A stretch of 5,133 bases of DNA from Gammaproteobacteria bacterium (GCA_020444765.1 JAGRHW010000264.1:1-5133), one strand, 5' to 3'; counted from the stretch's first letter, positions 1 through 5,133 are shown. Numbers and translations: made by a program. The notes: generated from the sequence alone by a model not told the origin.

Positions 1-536
1 CCCTGCGGATTGTAAACGAGCTCCAGATTCAGCCCGCTGCCTTCGATGCCATAACCGAGCGCATTCAGGCGGCGCAGTCCCCGGATGCTCTTTTCGTAGA
101 CGCCGTCACCGCGTTGTGCATTGACATTATCCTCCAGATAACAAGGCAGGGAAGCGACCACATCCACACCGGAACCGGCAAGATAATCGGCAAGATTTTC
201 CTGGCCCGGCTCGAAAAGCACCGTCAGATTGCAACGATCGATAATCCGGCAACCGGCTCTTCTGCCCGCCTCGACCAGCGGCCGGAACTGCTCGTGCAGC
301 TCCGGCGCGCCACCGGTCAGATCCAGTGTATGCACGTCAGAGTGTTCGAGAAATGCGATAATCTGCCCGGCCGTTTTTGCATCCATCATCTCCTTACGTT
401 TCGGCCCGGCGTTTACATGGCAATGCAGACAGCTCTGGTTACAGTAATAGCCAAGGTTTACCTGCAAAACTTCCAGCCGCTGCCGACGAATCTGTGGAAA
501 ATCGGTTTTTTTCAGCAAATGAAGGGTTGGATGCAC
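1..536 (-). CDS. arsS: ArsS-type radical SAM protein (arsenosugar biosynthesis family), N-terminal part
   Basis: This gene is cut by the left edge; 178 complete codons are visible of a family usually a little over 300 residues long. The predicted protein has the radical SAM cluster motif CX3CX2C at C32, C36 and C39 (YYCNQSCLHCHVNAGP), which would bind a [4Fe-4S] cluster and S-adenosylmethionine. Family-typical blocks follow: LDLTGGAPEL (71-80), IDRCNLT (99-105), SLPCYLE (129-135), QRGDGVYEKSI (141-151) and LVYNPQ (173-178). These match the ArsS family, which acts after ArsM-type arsenic methylation in making arsenosugars. The family's C-terminal domain lies outside the window. I chose the GTG at 534-536 because an AGGGAGA ribosome site (544-550) lies 7 bases upstream, an in-frame stop lies a little further up, and the N-terminus (HPTLHLLKKTDFPQIRRQRLE) fits the family. 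The family assignment is firm; the role in arsenic metabolism is inferred from the family only, because no arsenic gene is visible beside it. Confidence 0.9.
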   Translation of the reverse strand, partial: MHPTLHLLKKTDFPQIRRQRLEVLQVNLGYYCNQSCLHCHVNAGPKRKEMMDAKTAGQIIAFLEHSDVHTLDLTGGAPELHEQFRPLVEAGRRAGCRIIDRCNLTVLFEPGQENLADYLAGSGVDVVASLPCYLEDNVNAQRGDGVYEKSIRGLRRLNALGYGIEGSGLNLELVYNPQ

Positions 537-580
537 AAATCTTTCTCCCTGCTTGATAAATTGAACGTCATGGAATTAGG

Positions 581-606
581 ATTTTATCAGAGCCAGGAAT
601 CGTCAA
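581..606 (-). promoter_or_regulatory. weak candidate promoter for the arsS-type gene
   Basis: On the minus strand a TTGACG (601-606) is followed after 14 bases by TAAAAT (581-586), about 45 bases upstream of the GTG start. The hexamers resemble sigma-70 elements, but the spacer is clearly shorter than the usual 16-18 bases, so this is only a candidate. Confidence 0.25.
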
Positions 607-766
607 TAAATCGGCCCTTGGGCGATACACTGAGATCCGCTGGTGGTCTCACCATCGGCTTGGACCGGAAAACACTGTTTAGTTCCGCGGACAACTACAA
701 CTACGGACGCAATCGGAATGATTCGTAAAACGCCGGTCAGTCACCCATCGACTGATTCCAAACGGT

Positions 767-797
767 TTGAAGGCGTCCTGTATAAATCCGTTATAAT
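767..797 (+). promoter_or_regulatory. candidate sigma-70 promoter for ycgL-ubiE
   Basis: A perfect -10 hexamer TATAAT lies at 792-797, with TTGAAG at 767-772 as a possible -35 element across a rather long 19-base spacer. Transcription would begin near 804. That lies downstream of the ATG at 796 and upstream of the ATG at 829, which supports 829 as the true start of ycgL. The 292-base gap 537-828 between the two divergent genes otherwise shows only a small 5-bp hairpin (641-654) and no convincing gene. Confidence 0.5.
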
Positions 798-828
798 GGG
801 CATAAAATCCAACCAGGTCTTACCACCG

Positions 829-1098
829 ATGCAGTGTTTTGTTTACCGCAGCTTGAAGAAAAACGGACTTTATATCTACCTGTCGCAGCAGGACGATTTT
901 GAAAAAATTCCGGACGCCGTGAAAAACAAGATCGGCGAGCTGGAGTTTGCACTGGAATTCGAGCTGCACGAAGACCGCAAACTGGCGAAAGAAGACGCCT
1001 CGACCGTTATTGAAAATATCAAAAACAACGGTTTCCATATCCAGATGCCCAAGGATATCGAGGGTCTGCTGGCCGAGATTTCCGCCGGTTTGAAATAA
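829..1098 (+). CDS. ycgL: YcgL-family protein
   Basis: A small cytoplasmic protein of 89 residues. It opens with MQCFVYRSLKKNGLYIYL, followed by DDFEKIPDAV, and has the central pattern of the YcgL domain (compare E. coli YcgL: FCVIYRSSKRDQTYLYV, then DDFSRVPEEL). The C-terminal part contains GFHIQMP (about 67-73), matching the family's GYYLQLP. The molecular role of YcgL is not established and nothing here reveals it. The frame is open further upstream to about 643, but the residues there are not YcgL-like. The candidate -10 element overlaps the ATG at 796, so the ATG at 829 is preferred; an AGGT at 814-817 is a weak ribosome site about 11 bases away. It precedes ubiE by 25 bases on the same strand and probably shares its transcript. 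Confidence 0.85.
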   Translation: MQCFVYRSLKKNGLYIYLSQQDDFEKIPDAVKNKIGELEFALEFELHEDRKLAKEDASTVIENIKNNGFHIQMPKDIEGLLAEISAGLK

Positions 1099-1123
1099 AC
1101 CCGAACCGGACGCCGGAAAAATC

Positions 1124-1855
1124 GTGACTTCGCCGCTGAAAAAAAGCTTCGGCTTTCAAACCGTCACCGAGCAACAACGTGAATCGAATATTCGCGAGGT
1201 ATTCGACAAGGTTGCGGCACGCTACGATCTGATGAACGACGCGATGAGTTTCGGCATCCATCGTTTGTGGAAAAACCGACTCGCCCGCATGGCCGAACTA
1301 CGGCCTGAACAGCTTGTCGTCGATCTGGCCGGCGGCACCGGCGATGTCGCAAGCCGGATGGACCATCTCGGCCAGGGCGCCAGCGTGCTGATCGCGGACC
1401 CGAGTGTTGCAATGATGCAGGCCGGCCGGACCCGGCACGATCTGAACTGCGTGGCCTGCAGCGCCGAGCAACTGGCCTTTACAGATGATTCCCTGGATAC
1501 GGTTACCATAGCGTTCGGTATCCGCAATACCACCGACATGGAACAGGCCCTGTGCGAAATCGTCCGCACCCTGAAGCCCGGCGGCCGCTGTCTGGTGCTG
1601 GAGTTTTCCCGCCCCGCCTGGTGGCTGAAACCGTTTTACGATTGGTATTCTTTCCGGATTATTCCGCGTCTTGGCGCCTGGATCGCCCGTGAACCGGCCG
1701 CCTACCGCTATCTGGTCGAATCGATCCGCAAGTTTCCGGATCAGCGGGAATTCTGCACCATCATGCAAAACGCCGGACTGCAATCGGTTAGCTTTCGCAA
1801 CCTGTCTTTTGGTATCGCCTGCATTCACAGCGGAACCAAACCGCTAGAGCGATAA
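1124..1855 (+). CDS. ubiE: UbiE/COQ5 quinone C-methyltransferase
   Basis: A SAM-dependent methyltransferase of 243 residues, close to the usual family length of about 250. In the family it methylates a ring carbon of 2-polyprenyl-6-methoxy-1,4-benzoquinol for ubiquinone and of demethylmenaquinol for menaquinone. The family signature FDKVAARYDLMNDAMSFGIHRLWK spans residues 27-50. Motif I (VVDLAGGTGD) spans 65-74, an acidic residue suited to the SAM ribose is D92, AFGIRN is at 130-135, and the second signature LKPGGRCLVLEFS is at 150-162. The C-terminal YLVESIRKFPDQREF is also typical. The start is GTG at 1124, right where the family N-terminus begins; the ribosome site (CCGGAAAAATC) is weak. 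It sits 25 bases after ycgL, and its last 12 bases overlap the 3' end of the prenyltransferase gene on the other strand. Whether it serves ubiquinone, menaquinone or both cannot be decided here. Confidence 0.95.
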   Translation: MTSPLKKSFGFQTVTEQQRESNIREVFDKVAARYDLMNDAMSFGIHRLWKNRLARMAELRPEQLVVDLAGGTGDVASRMDHLGQGASVLIADPSVAMMQAGRTRHDLNCVACSAEQLAFTDDSLDTVTIAFGIRNTTDMEQALCEIVRTLKPGGRCLVLEFSRPAWWLKPFYDWYSFRIIPRLGAWIAREPAAYRYLVESIRKFPDQREFCTIMQNAGLQSVSFRNLSFGIACIHSGTKPLER

Positions 1856-2686
1856 AATAAACGCCACCCCGAACAACAGGAAAAACCGCCCCGTCAGCGG
1901 CGTCAATCGGCGGCGCTGATTGGCCCGCATATAACGGCTGATCGGAATCAGTACCGGCAATGGCAGCAACAACCACCAGACCTGTTCCAGCTCACCCAGC
2001 CCCAGCAGCAACAAAGCCAGCAGATAGGCCAGTATGATCAGCCCCCAATACAGGCGGACCGCATTGTCATAGCCGATCCTGACCGTCAGCGTTCGCACCT
2101 GCTTGTCGCGATCGACTTCCCAGTCACGTAATTCATTGCTCAACAGCAGCAGCGAAACCAGCAGACTGATGGGCACCGACAGACTCGCCGCCTGTAGCGA
2201 AAAGTGCCCGCTCATCGCCATATAAGCTCCCTGCACCAGCACCACGCCCATCAGGACAAATACCTGAAAAACCGCCAGACCGCGGTGCTTGAAATTCAAC
2301 GGCCCCATGTTGTAGTTGAGCGCCAGAAACGCTGAAAACACCAGCATCCAGAACATCGGCCAGCCCCGCAGGGCAATAAAGTAAGCGCCGATAAGCCCGG
2401 CCAGAAAAAAACAGGCAAAGCCGATACGGGCATTGCGCACGATCAGCCGGCGCGACTGCGCATCGATCGCCGCTTGCGGGGTTTGTTGCAGGTCCTCGAG
2501 ATCGTTGATCAGATTGATCCCCGCCTGCGCCAGTACCGAACCGGCGAGGATCAAGGTCAGCAGAAAAACATCCCTGAAGCCTTCCTGCCAGGCCAGCACC
2601 AGGCCGAGACCGGTCGACACCACGGCAACGGCCAGTGAAAACGGCCGCAACGACCCGCTAAAACTATAGTGCTCCAGAGCTTTCAC
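1844..2686 (-). CDS. MenA-like UbiA-superfamily prenyltransferase
   Basis: A polytopic membrane protein of 280 residues with about eight to nine hydrophobic segments. UbiA-superfamily enzymes attach isoprenoid chains to aromatic or other acceptors in the membrane. The first Asp-rich motif is N58-x2-N61-D62-x2-D65 (GINLINDLED). The second is SNELRDWEVDRDKQVRTLTVRIG at 183-205, which closely follows MenA (E. coli: NNLRDINSDRENGKNTLVVRLG). SLRPFSLAVA at 12-21 also matches MenA's SLRPKTLPLA. The third acidic position of the classical NDxxDxxxD motif is T69 here. The frame is open to 2887, but that extension reads an alternate frame of the transporter, so I chose the GTG at 2684-2686. It is preceded by GGA four bases away; a TTG at 2693-2695 is the alternative. 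The gene overlaps the upstream transporter by 23 bases, suggesting translational coupling. It may be a dihydroxynaphthoate prenyltransferase or a paralogue with another acceptor; the substrate is not readable, so I give no symbol. Confidence 0.85.
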   Translation of the reverse strand: MKALEHYSFSGSLRPFSLAVAVVSTGLGLVLAWQEGFRDVFLLTLILAGSVLAQAGINLINDLEDLQQTPQAAIDAQSRRLIVRNARIGFACFFLAGLIGAYFIALRGWPMFWMLVFSAFLALNYNMGPLNFKHRGLAVFQVFVLMGVVLVQGAYMAMSGHFSLQAASLSVPISLLVSLLLLSNELRDWEVDRDKQVRTLTVRIGYDNAVRLYWGLIILAYLLALLLLGLGELEQVWWLLLPLPVLIPISRYMRANQRRRLTPLTGRFFLLFGVAFILSL

Positions 2687-3599
2687 GTCGTCCAATCCAT
2701 ACCAATAACAGCACCGGTACCAGCATGACCAATCCATAAATAACCGGCGCCACCGACATGTCCGGTTCATGCAACACACCTTCGGTAACCAGTAAGGCCA
2801 TGCCGCCGTTCTGCATGCCGATTTCAATGGCGATGGTCTTCTGGTCTGTCGCCGGCAGTTTAGCAAGTTTTCCCAGGGCAAACCCACTGGCTATGGCCAG
2901 CACCAGCATCAAGCTCACCGGGCCGCCGACCTGCTTGAGGTAGTCCGCCATACCCGGCAGTTGCTGCAAAACAATCAGCAGAATCGTTAAGGCAAACAAC
3001 GAGGCCGCCAGGCGTCCGACCAGTCCCCGCAAACGTCTGGCCGGCTCGGGAAAATACTGCCGGCAGAGCATCGCCAGCAGCAGCGGCAACAGCGTTACGA
3101 TCACCAGACGCAACATGGTCAGATACACCGGAAATTCCAGGTTACTGACGGTATCGCCGAAAAAACGCAGAGTCTGTTCGGTCAGCAGAGGCAAGGTAAA
3201 AGGTACGATCAGACCGGCCACCGCGGTCAGGCAAACCGACAAGGCGACATTGCCGCCGGCCAGGTCGCTGAACAGATTGCTGCTGGTGCCGCCGGGACTG
3301 AAGCTCAATATCAGCAGACCGACCGCCAGCGCGCCCTGCAGCCCGGTCAGCCAGACGACCAATACTGCAATAAGCGGAACCAGCAACAGCTGGCCGGCAA
3401 GCCCCGTGGCAAAGGCGCGCGGAAATACGAAGACCTGACGGAAGTCGTGCAGTCTGAGTTTGAGGCCGATGCTGAACATGATCATGATCAGCGAAACGGG
3501 CAAACTGATTTGAATAATCAACGCCAGTTGCAAGGTTATCGGATTTCCGGGATGGCAGAAGCACCAATGATACCGGACAAAGATGCCCGGCGCAGACAC
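2664..3599 (-). CDS. bile acid:sodium symporter (BASS) family transporter
   Basis: A hydrophobic transporter of up to 311 residues with roughly nine to ten membrane segments. The family signature is clear: SFSPGGTSSNLFSDLAGGNVALS (99-121), matching the conserved PGG-x2-SN region, and EIGMQNGGMALLV (259-271), matching the second conserved ExGxQN block. BASS proteins couple uptake of organic anions to sodium; bacterial members have varied substrates, so none is assigned. The family is related to ACR3-type arsenite exporters, but the visible motifs are BASS-like. The start is uncertain. The first in-frame start is GTG at 3597-3599, which gives a cysteine-containing tail with no good ribosome site. 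A TTG at 3531-3533 gives 289 residues beginning just before the first membrane segment, which fits the family better. Its stop lies inside the prenyltransferase gene, so the two form one unit. Residue numbers use the longer form. Confidence 0.88.
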   Translation of the reverse strand: MSAPGIFVRYHWCFCHPGNPITLQLALIIQISLPVSLIMIMFSIGLKLRLHDFRQVFVFPRAFATGLAGQLLLVPLIAVLVVWLTGLQGALAVGLLILSFSPGGTSSNLFSDLAGGNVALSVCLTAVAGLIVPFTLPLLTEQTLRFFGDTVSNLEFPVYLTMLRLVIVTLLPLLLAMLCRQYFPEPARRLRGLVGRLAASLFALTILLIVLQQLPGMADYLKQVGGPVSLMLVLAIASGFALGKLAKLPATDQKTIAIEIGMQNGGMALLVTEGVLHEPDMSVAPVIYGLVMLVPVLLLVWIGRRESSGAL

Positions 3600-3620
3600 A
3601 AAAACAGCGGGAATAACAGC

Positions 3621-3634
3621 CTTGCTAATGCAAG
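3621..3634. repeat. short inverted repeat upstream of the transporter
   Basis: CTTGC and GCAAG arms (3621-3625 and 3630-3634) flank TAAT. The right part contains the octamer TAATGCAA (3626-3633), which recurs in the larger inverted repeat at 3673-3703. It may be a protein-binding site for the transporter promoter, but it is short and could be chance. Confidence 0.35.
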
Positions 3635-3672
3635 CGGTATTGCCGAACAGCTTACGGGTGACGGGTCAGGAA

Positions 3673-3703
3673 AAAATAATGCAACTCACCATTGCATTAT
3701 TTT
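3673..3703 (-). repeat. 12-bp perfect inverted repeat, possible operator or weak terminator
   Basis: The arms AAAATAATGCAA (3673-3684) and TTGCATTATTTT (3692-3703) are exactly complementary, with a 7-base loop CTCACCA. On the minus strand the second arm runs into further T residues, so a transcript of the di-heme cytochrome gene would end in a hairpin followed by a U-rich run, as in an intrinsic terminator. The stem has only two G-C pairs, which would make it a poor terminator. Its position between the cytochrome stop (3778) and the transporter start (3599 or 3533) also suits an operator. The structure is certain; its role is open. The remainder of 3600-3777 shows no gene. Confidence 0.6.
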
Positions 3704-3777
3704 GATAAAAAGAAACGCCGGATGCTTTCTGCGCCTGTCCGTAATCCGGATTCAGGTCATCGGCCGATGCCCAACGC

Positions 3778-4476
3778 CTATTCGGGAAGCGGAATCCGCG
3801 ACGTGTAATTGATAACGGCCCGCATATCGTCGTCAGTGAATTCGGCAATCTGCTTGACCATCTCCGGATCTGCATTACGCCGCTTGCCGTCACGGATCCA
3901 TTCGAACTGTCTCAGCATATACTGATAGTGCTGGCCGGCCAGTTTCGGATAAAACTTCTCGCCATCACCTTCACCGGCTTCACCGTGACATCTAACGCAG
4001 TTTTCGCTGTAGAGCTGTTTGCCCTTGTCGAACTCCGGCGTGCCTGCCTCGAACGGCCCTTTACCGTTATCGGAATTCATTGGCAGTTTTTCGATATAGG
4101 CGGTGACATCAGCAACCGCCTGAGCGCCACCGATGGACTCAGGCAAGGCAAACGGATACATGGTTGGATTGTCCCGGTTTTTGGCGCGGATATCGGCAAG
4201 TTGCTTGATCAGCACCTTGCGATGTTGACCGGCGATTTGCGGGAACGTACCCTCCTCGGTTCCCCAGCCCTCGGTCAGATGACAGGCAGCACAAATCTCG
4301 TAAACCTTAATCCCGTTCTCGAGGTTAGGTTCGAGCGACAAAACCTCATCCTGCTCACCACCGCCTTTATTCCATTCATCGGCTGCCGCAAACACGGCCC
4401 CTGAACTCAAGGTGCTCAGCAGCAACGCCAGAACACCAAGCTCATTCAGGCTGATCAATTTGACTCTCCCACGCAT
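3778..4476 (-). CDS. exported di-heme cytochrome c
   Basis: A protein of 232 residues with two class I cytochrome c domains. A signal peptide is visible: basic residues R2, R4 and K6, a hydrophobic core at about 13-29, and a likely cut after the alanines near 30-32, so the protein is periplasmic. Heme 1 attaches at CAACH (62-66), with M106 (NPTMYPF) the likely axial ligand. Heme 2 attaches at CVRCH (160-164), with M206 (DPEMV) likely. Both domains carry the same block after the heme site, PQIAGQH (79-85) and PKLAGQH (177-183), as in c4-type di-heme cytochromes. It should shuttle electrons between membrane complexes and a terminal acceptor or enzyme; the partner is unknown. The ATG at 4474-4476 keeps the basic n-region. 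A TTG at 4456-4458 has a better ribosome site (GGGAGAG) but would lose those charges. An FNR-type box lies 61 bases upstream. Confidence 0.92.
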   Translation of the reverse strand: MRGRVKLISLNELGVLALLLSTLSSGAVFAAADEWNKGGGEQDEVLSLEPNLENGIKVYEICAACHLTEGWGTEEGTFPQIAGQHRKVLIKQLADIRAKNRDNPTMYPFALPESIGGAQAVADVTAYIEKLPMNSDNGKGPFEAGTPEFDKGKQLYSENCVRCHGEAGEGDGEKFYPKLAGQHYQYMLRQFEWIRDGKRRNADPEMVKQIAEFTDDDMRAVINYTSRIPLPE

Positions 4477-4507
4477 CTTTTGCCATCACTCAAAGTATTC
4501 GGCGGCT

Positions 4508-4516
4508 AGTAAACTA
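4508..4516 (-). promoter_or_regulatory. candidate -10 region for the di-heme cytochrome gene
   Basis: On the minus strand, overlapping hexamers TAGTTT (4511-4516) and TTTACT (4508-4513) lie downstream of the FNR-type box. They place the transcription start at about 4501-4504, which puts the box centre (4543.5) near -40 to -42. That is the standard position for FNR-family activation. The match to TATAAT is modest, so the element itself is tentative. Confidence 0.4.
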
Positions 4517-4536
4517 CAGACGGGTTAGCCAGGGCG

Positions 4537-4550
4537 TTGATCTGGATCAA
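4537..4550. promoter_or_regulatory. FNR/ANR-type binding site
   Basis: The sequence TTGATCTGGATCAA matches the FNR/ANR consensus TTGAT-N4-ATCAA at every defined position. It is centred about 67 bases upstream of the di-heme cytochrome start codon, and its spacing to plausible -10 hexamers fits class II activation. FNR-family proteins are oxygen- or NO-responsive regulators. The inference is that this cytochrome is induced when oxygen is limiting. Dnr-type regulators recognise nearly the same site, so the exact regulator is not determined. Confidence 0.8.
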
Positions 4551-4690
4551 GCCAATCGCTCCGGACGCCACGAAACAGACACCTGTCTCAATATCACGAG
4601 CCGTTTGCAACCGGTTGCCTCCACTCTATCAAAACACGTGGCTTACCAAAAACCGCCTTTCAATCATTTACGCCCAACCGAAGAGCGGAC

Positions 4691-4722
4691 AAAAAAAAGC
4701 AGCTCCGAGAGCTGCTTTTTTT
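4691..4722 (-). terminator. bidirectional intrinsic terminator after the mono-heme cytochrome gene
   Basis: A stem GCAGCTC (4699-4705) pairs perfectly with GAGCTGC (4709-4715) around a 3-base loop CGA. It is flanked by eight A residues on the left and seven T residues on the right. Read on the minus strand, it lies about 18 bases after the stop of the mono-heme cytochrome gene and ends in a run of eight T residues, a textbook intrinsic terminator. Because the flanks are symmetric it should also work on the plus strand, although no plus-strand gene is seen before it. The stretch 4551-4690 between it and the FNR-type box shows no convincing gene. Confidence 0.9.
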
Positions 4723-4740
4723 AGCCAGTGGAACAGGCAA

Positions 4741-5073
4741 TCACCTTTTCAGGACCTGAAGAACACCTGACTGAGCGGCAAAATAGGCTGCCACGTTTTC
4801 CACATCCGCGTCACTCAATGACGCGGCAAATCCGGACATAATGGGATTCTGCCGCTTTCCGGAACGATAATCCTTAAGGGCCTGCAGCAGGTAGCTTTCA
4901 TATTGCCCGGCCAGTTTCGGGTTGGCAGGCAACTCGGAGTTTCCATCCGCGCCATGACAGGCCGCGCAAATAGTGGTCGCCACTTGCTTGCCCGCTTCGA
5001 TATCACCGGCAAAACCTGTAGAGACCACACAATACACCAGGGCACCGGCAATGATTGATTTAGTCAGCGTCAT
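4741..5073 (-). CDS. exported mono-heme class I cytochrome c
   Basis: A protein of 110 residues with a signal peptide (about 1-22, likely cut after GFA) and one heme site CAACH at 36-40. M79 in NPIMSGF is the likely sixth iron ligand. The fold-typical C-terminal helix [16 protein letters not shown] lies at 86-101. PKLAGQY (52-58) parallels the same block in both domains of the di-heme cytochrome nearby, so all belong to one c4/c553-like lineage. It should act as a small periplasmic electron carrier; its partner is not visible. The ATG at 5071-5073 has a good ribosome site, GGAG six bases upstream, which lies within the last codons of the preceding gene. The stop of that gene is only 3 bases away, so the two are probably translated from one transcript. 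A strong terminator follows, so this gene ends the operon. Confidence 0.93.
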   Translation of the reverse strand: MTLTKSIIAGALVYCVVSTGFAGDIEAGKQVATTICAACHGADGNSELPANPKLAGQYESYLLQALKDYRSGKRQNPIMSGFAASLSDADVENVAAYFAAQSGVLQVLKR

Positions 5074-5076
5074 GAT

Positions 5077-5133
5077 CTACTCCGTATTACTGGCAAAAAA
5101 AGCGGCGATATCAGCGATGTCCTCATCGCTCAG
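5077..5133 (-). CDS. C-terminal end of a probable cytochrome c, partial
   Basis: Only the last 18 codons and a TAG stop (5077-5079) are inside the window; the rest lies beyond the right edge. The visible residues, LSDEDIADIAAFFASNTE, match the C-terminal helix of class I cytochromes c and align well with [18 protein letters not shown] in the neighbouring mono-heme protein. No heme motif can be seen because of the truncation, so the call rests on this short helix and on the context. The gene lies 3 bases upstream of the mono-heme cytochrome gene on the same strand, and its end carries that gene's ribosome site. Confidence 0.7.
   Translation of the reverse strand: MSDEDIADIAAFFASNTE

Noticed and set aside
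553..565. FNR-like sequence TTCAATTTATCAA upstream of the arsS-type gene (minus strand)
   Set aside because: The spacer is 3 instead of 4 bases and the left half does not match TTGAT.
641..654. Small hairpin TGGTG-GTCT-CACCA in the divergent intergenic region
   Set aside because: The 5-bp stem has no T run and no tRNA-like surroundings, so it is likely chance.
114..728. Long plus-strand open frame of 204 codons
   Set aside because: It runs antisense to the well-supported arsS-type gene over most of its length, and its product shows no recognisable family.
643..828. Upstream extension of the ycgL frame
   Set aside because: The extra residues are not YcgL-like, and a perfect -10 hexamer lies within this stretch.
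2687..2887. N-terminal extension of the prenyltransferase to an upstream ATG
   Set aside because: The extra 67 residues are an alternate-frame reading of the transporter gene, rich in Trp, Cys and Arg, and do not match the UbiA superfamily.
3743..3769. Two short palindromes, AATCCGGATT and CATCGGCCGATG, just after the di-heme cytochrome stop
   Set aside because: Neither is followed by a T run on the minus strand, so they are not convincing terminators, and short palindromes of this size are common.
3928..4404. Plus-strand open frame of 158 codons
   Set aside because: It is antisense to the di-heme cytochrome gene, which has a signal peptide and two heme motifs.
4607..4618. Palindrome GCAACCGGTTGC in the intergenic region
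   Set aside because: It is an isolated 12-base palindrome with no promoter or gene context that gives it a role.
4537..4770. Plus-strand open frame of 77 codons
   Set aside because: It passes through the FNR-type box and the terminator hairpin into the antisense of the mono-heme cytochrome gene; no family is recognised and there is no convincing ribosome site.

Overview
The window looks like chromosomal DNA from a gammaproteobacterium with a respiratory lifestyle. The reasons are a YcgL-family gene (a family known mainly from Gammaproteobacteria), a proteobacterial-type ubiE, and a run of periplasmic c-type cytochromes, one preceded by a perfect FNR/ANR-type site. The DNA is moderately GC-rich with uniform coding style. 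I see no mobile element, tRNA, rRNA or CRISPR array. The species cannot be named from this sequence alone.

Layout, left to right. (1) 1-536, minus: the N-terminal half of an ArsS-type radical SAM protein (arsenosugar biosynthesis family), running off the left edge. (2) 537-828: a divergent intergenic region with a likely promoter for the next gene. (3) 829-1098 and 1124-1855, plus: ycgL and ubiE, 25 bases apart and probably cotranscribed. (4) 3599-1844, minus: a bile acid:sodium symporter-family transporter followed by a MenA-like UbiA-superfamily prenyltransferase. The two overlap by 23 bases, and the prenyltransferase overlaps the 3' end of ubiE by 12 bases tail to tail. (5) 3600-3777: an AT-rich intergenic stretch with a 12-bp perfect inverted repeat and three copies of one octamer. 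(6) 4476-3778, minus: an exported di-heme cytochrome c. (7) 4477-4740: intergenic, with the FNR-type site and a strong bidirectional hairpin terminator. (8) 5073-4741, minus: an exported mono-heme cytochrome c, preceded 3 bases upstream by the last 18 codons of what looks like another cytochrome c (5077-5133).

How the genes may work together. The right third encodes periplasmic electron carriers, and the FNR-type site suggests that at least the di-heme protein responds to oxygen limitation. In the middle, ubiE (quinone ring C-methylation) lies tail to tail with a MenA-like prenyltransferase, so two quinone- or prenyl-lipid-related functions are adjacent although on opposite strands. The substrates of the prenyltransferase and of its overlapping transporter cannot be read from sequence.

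The most notable points are the FNR-type box, the cytochrome cluster, the transporter/prenyltransferase pair, the repeated octamer upstream of the transporter, and the arsS-type gene. Four of the seven genes with visible starts appear to begin with GTG or TTG. I found no system that I can claim is wholly undescribed.
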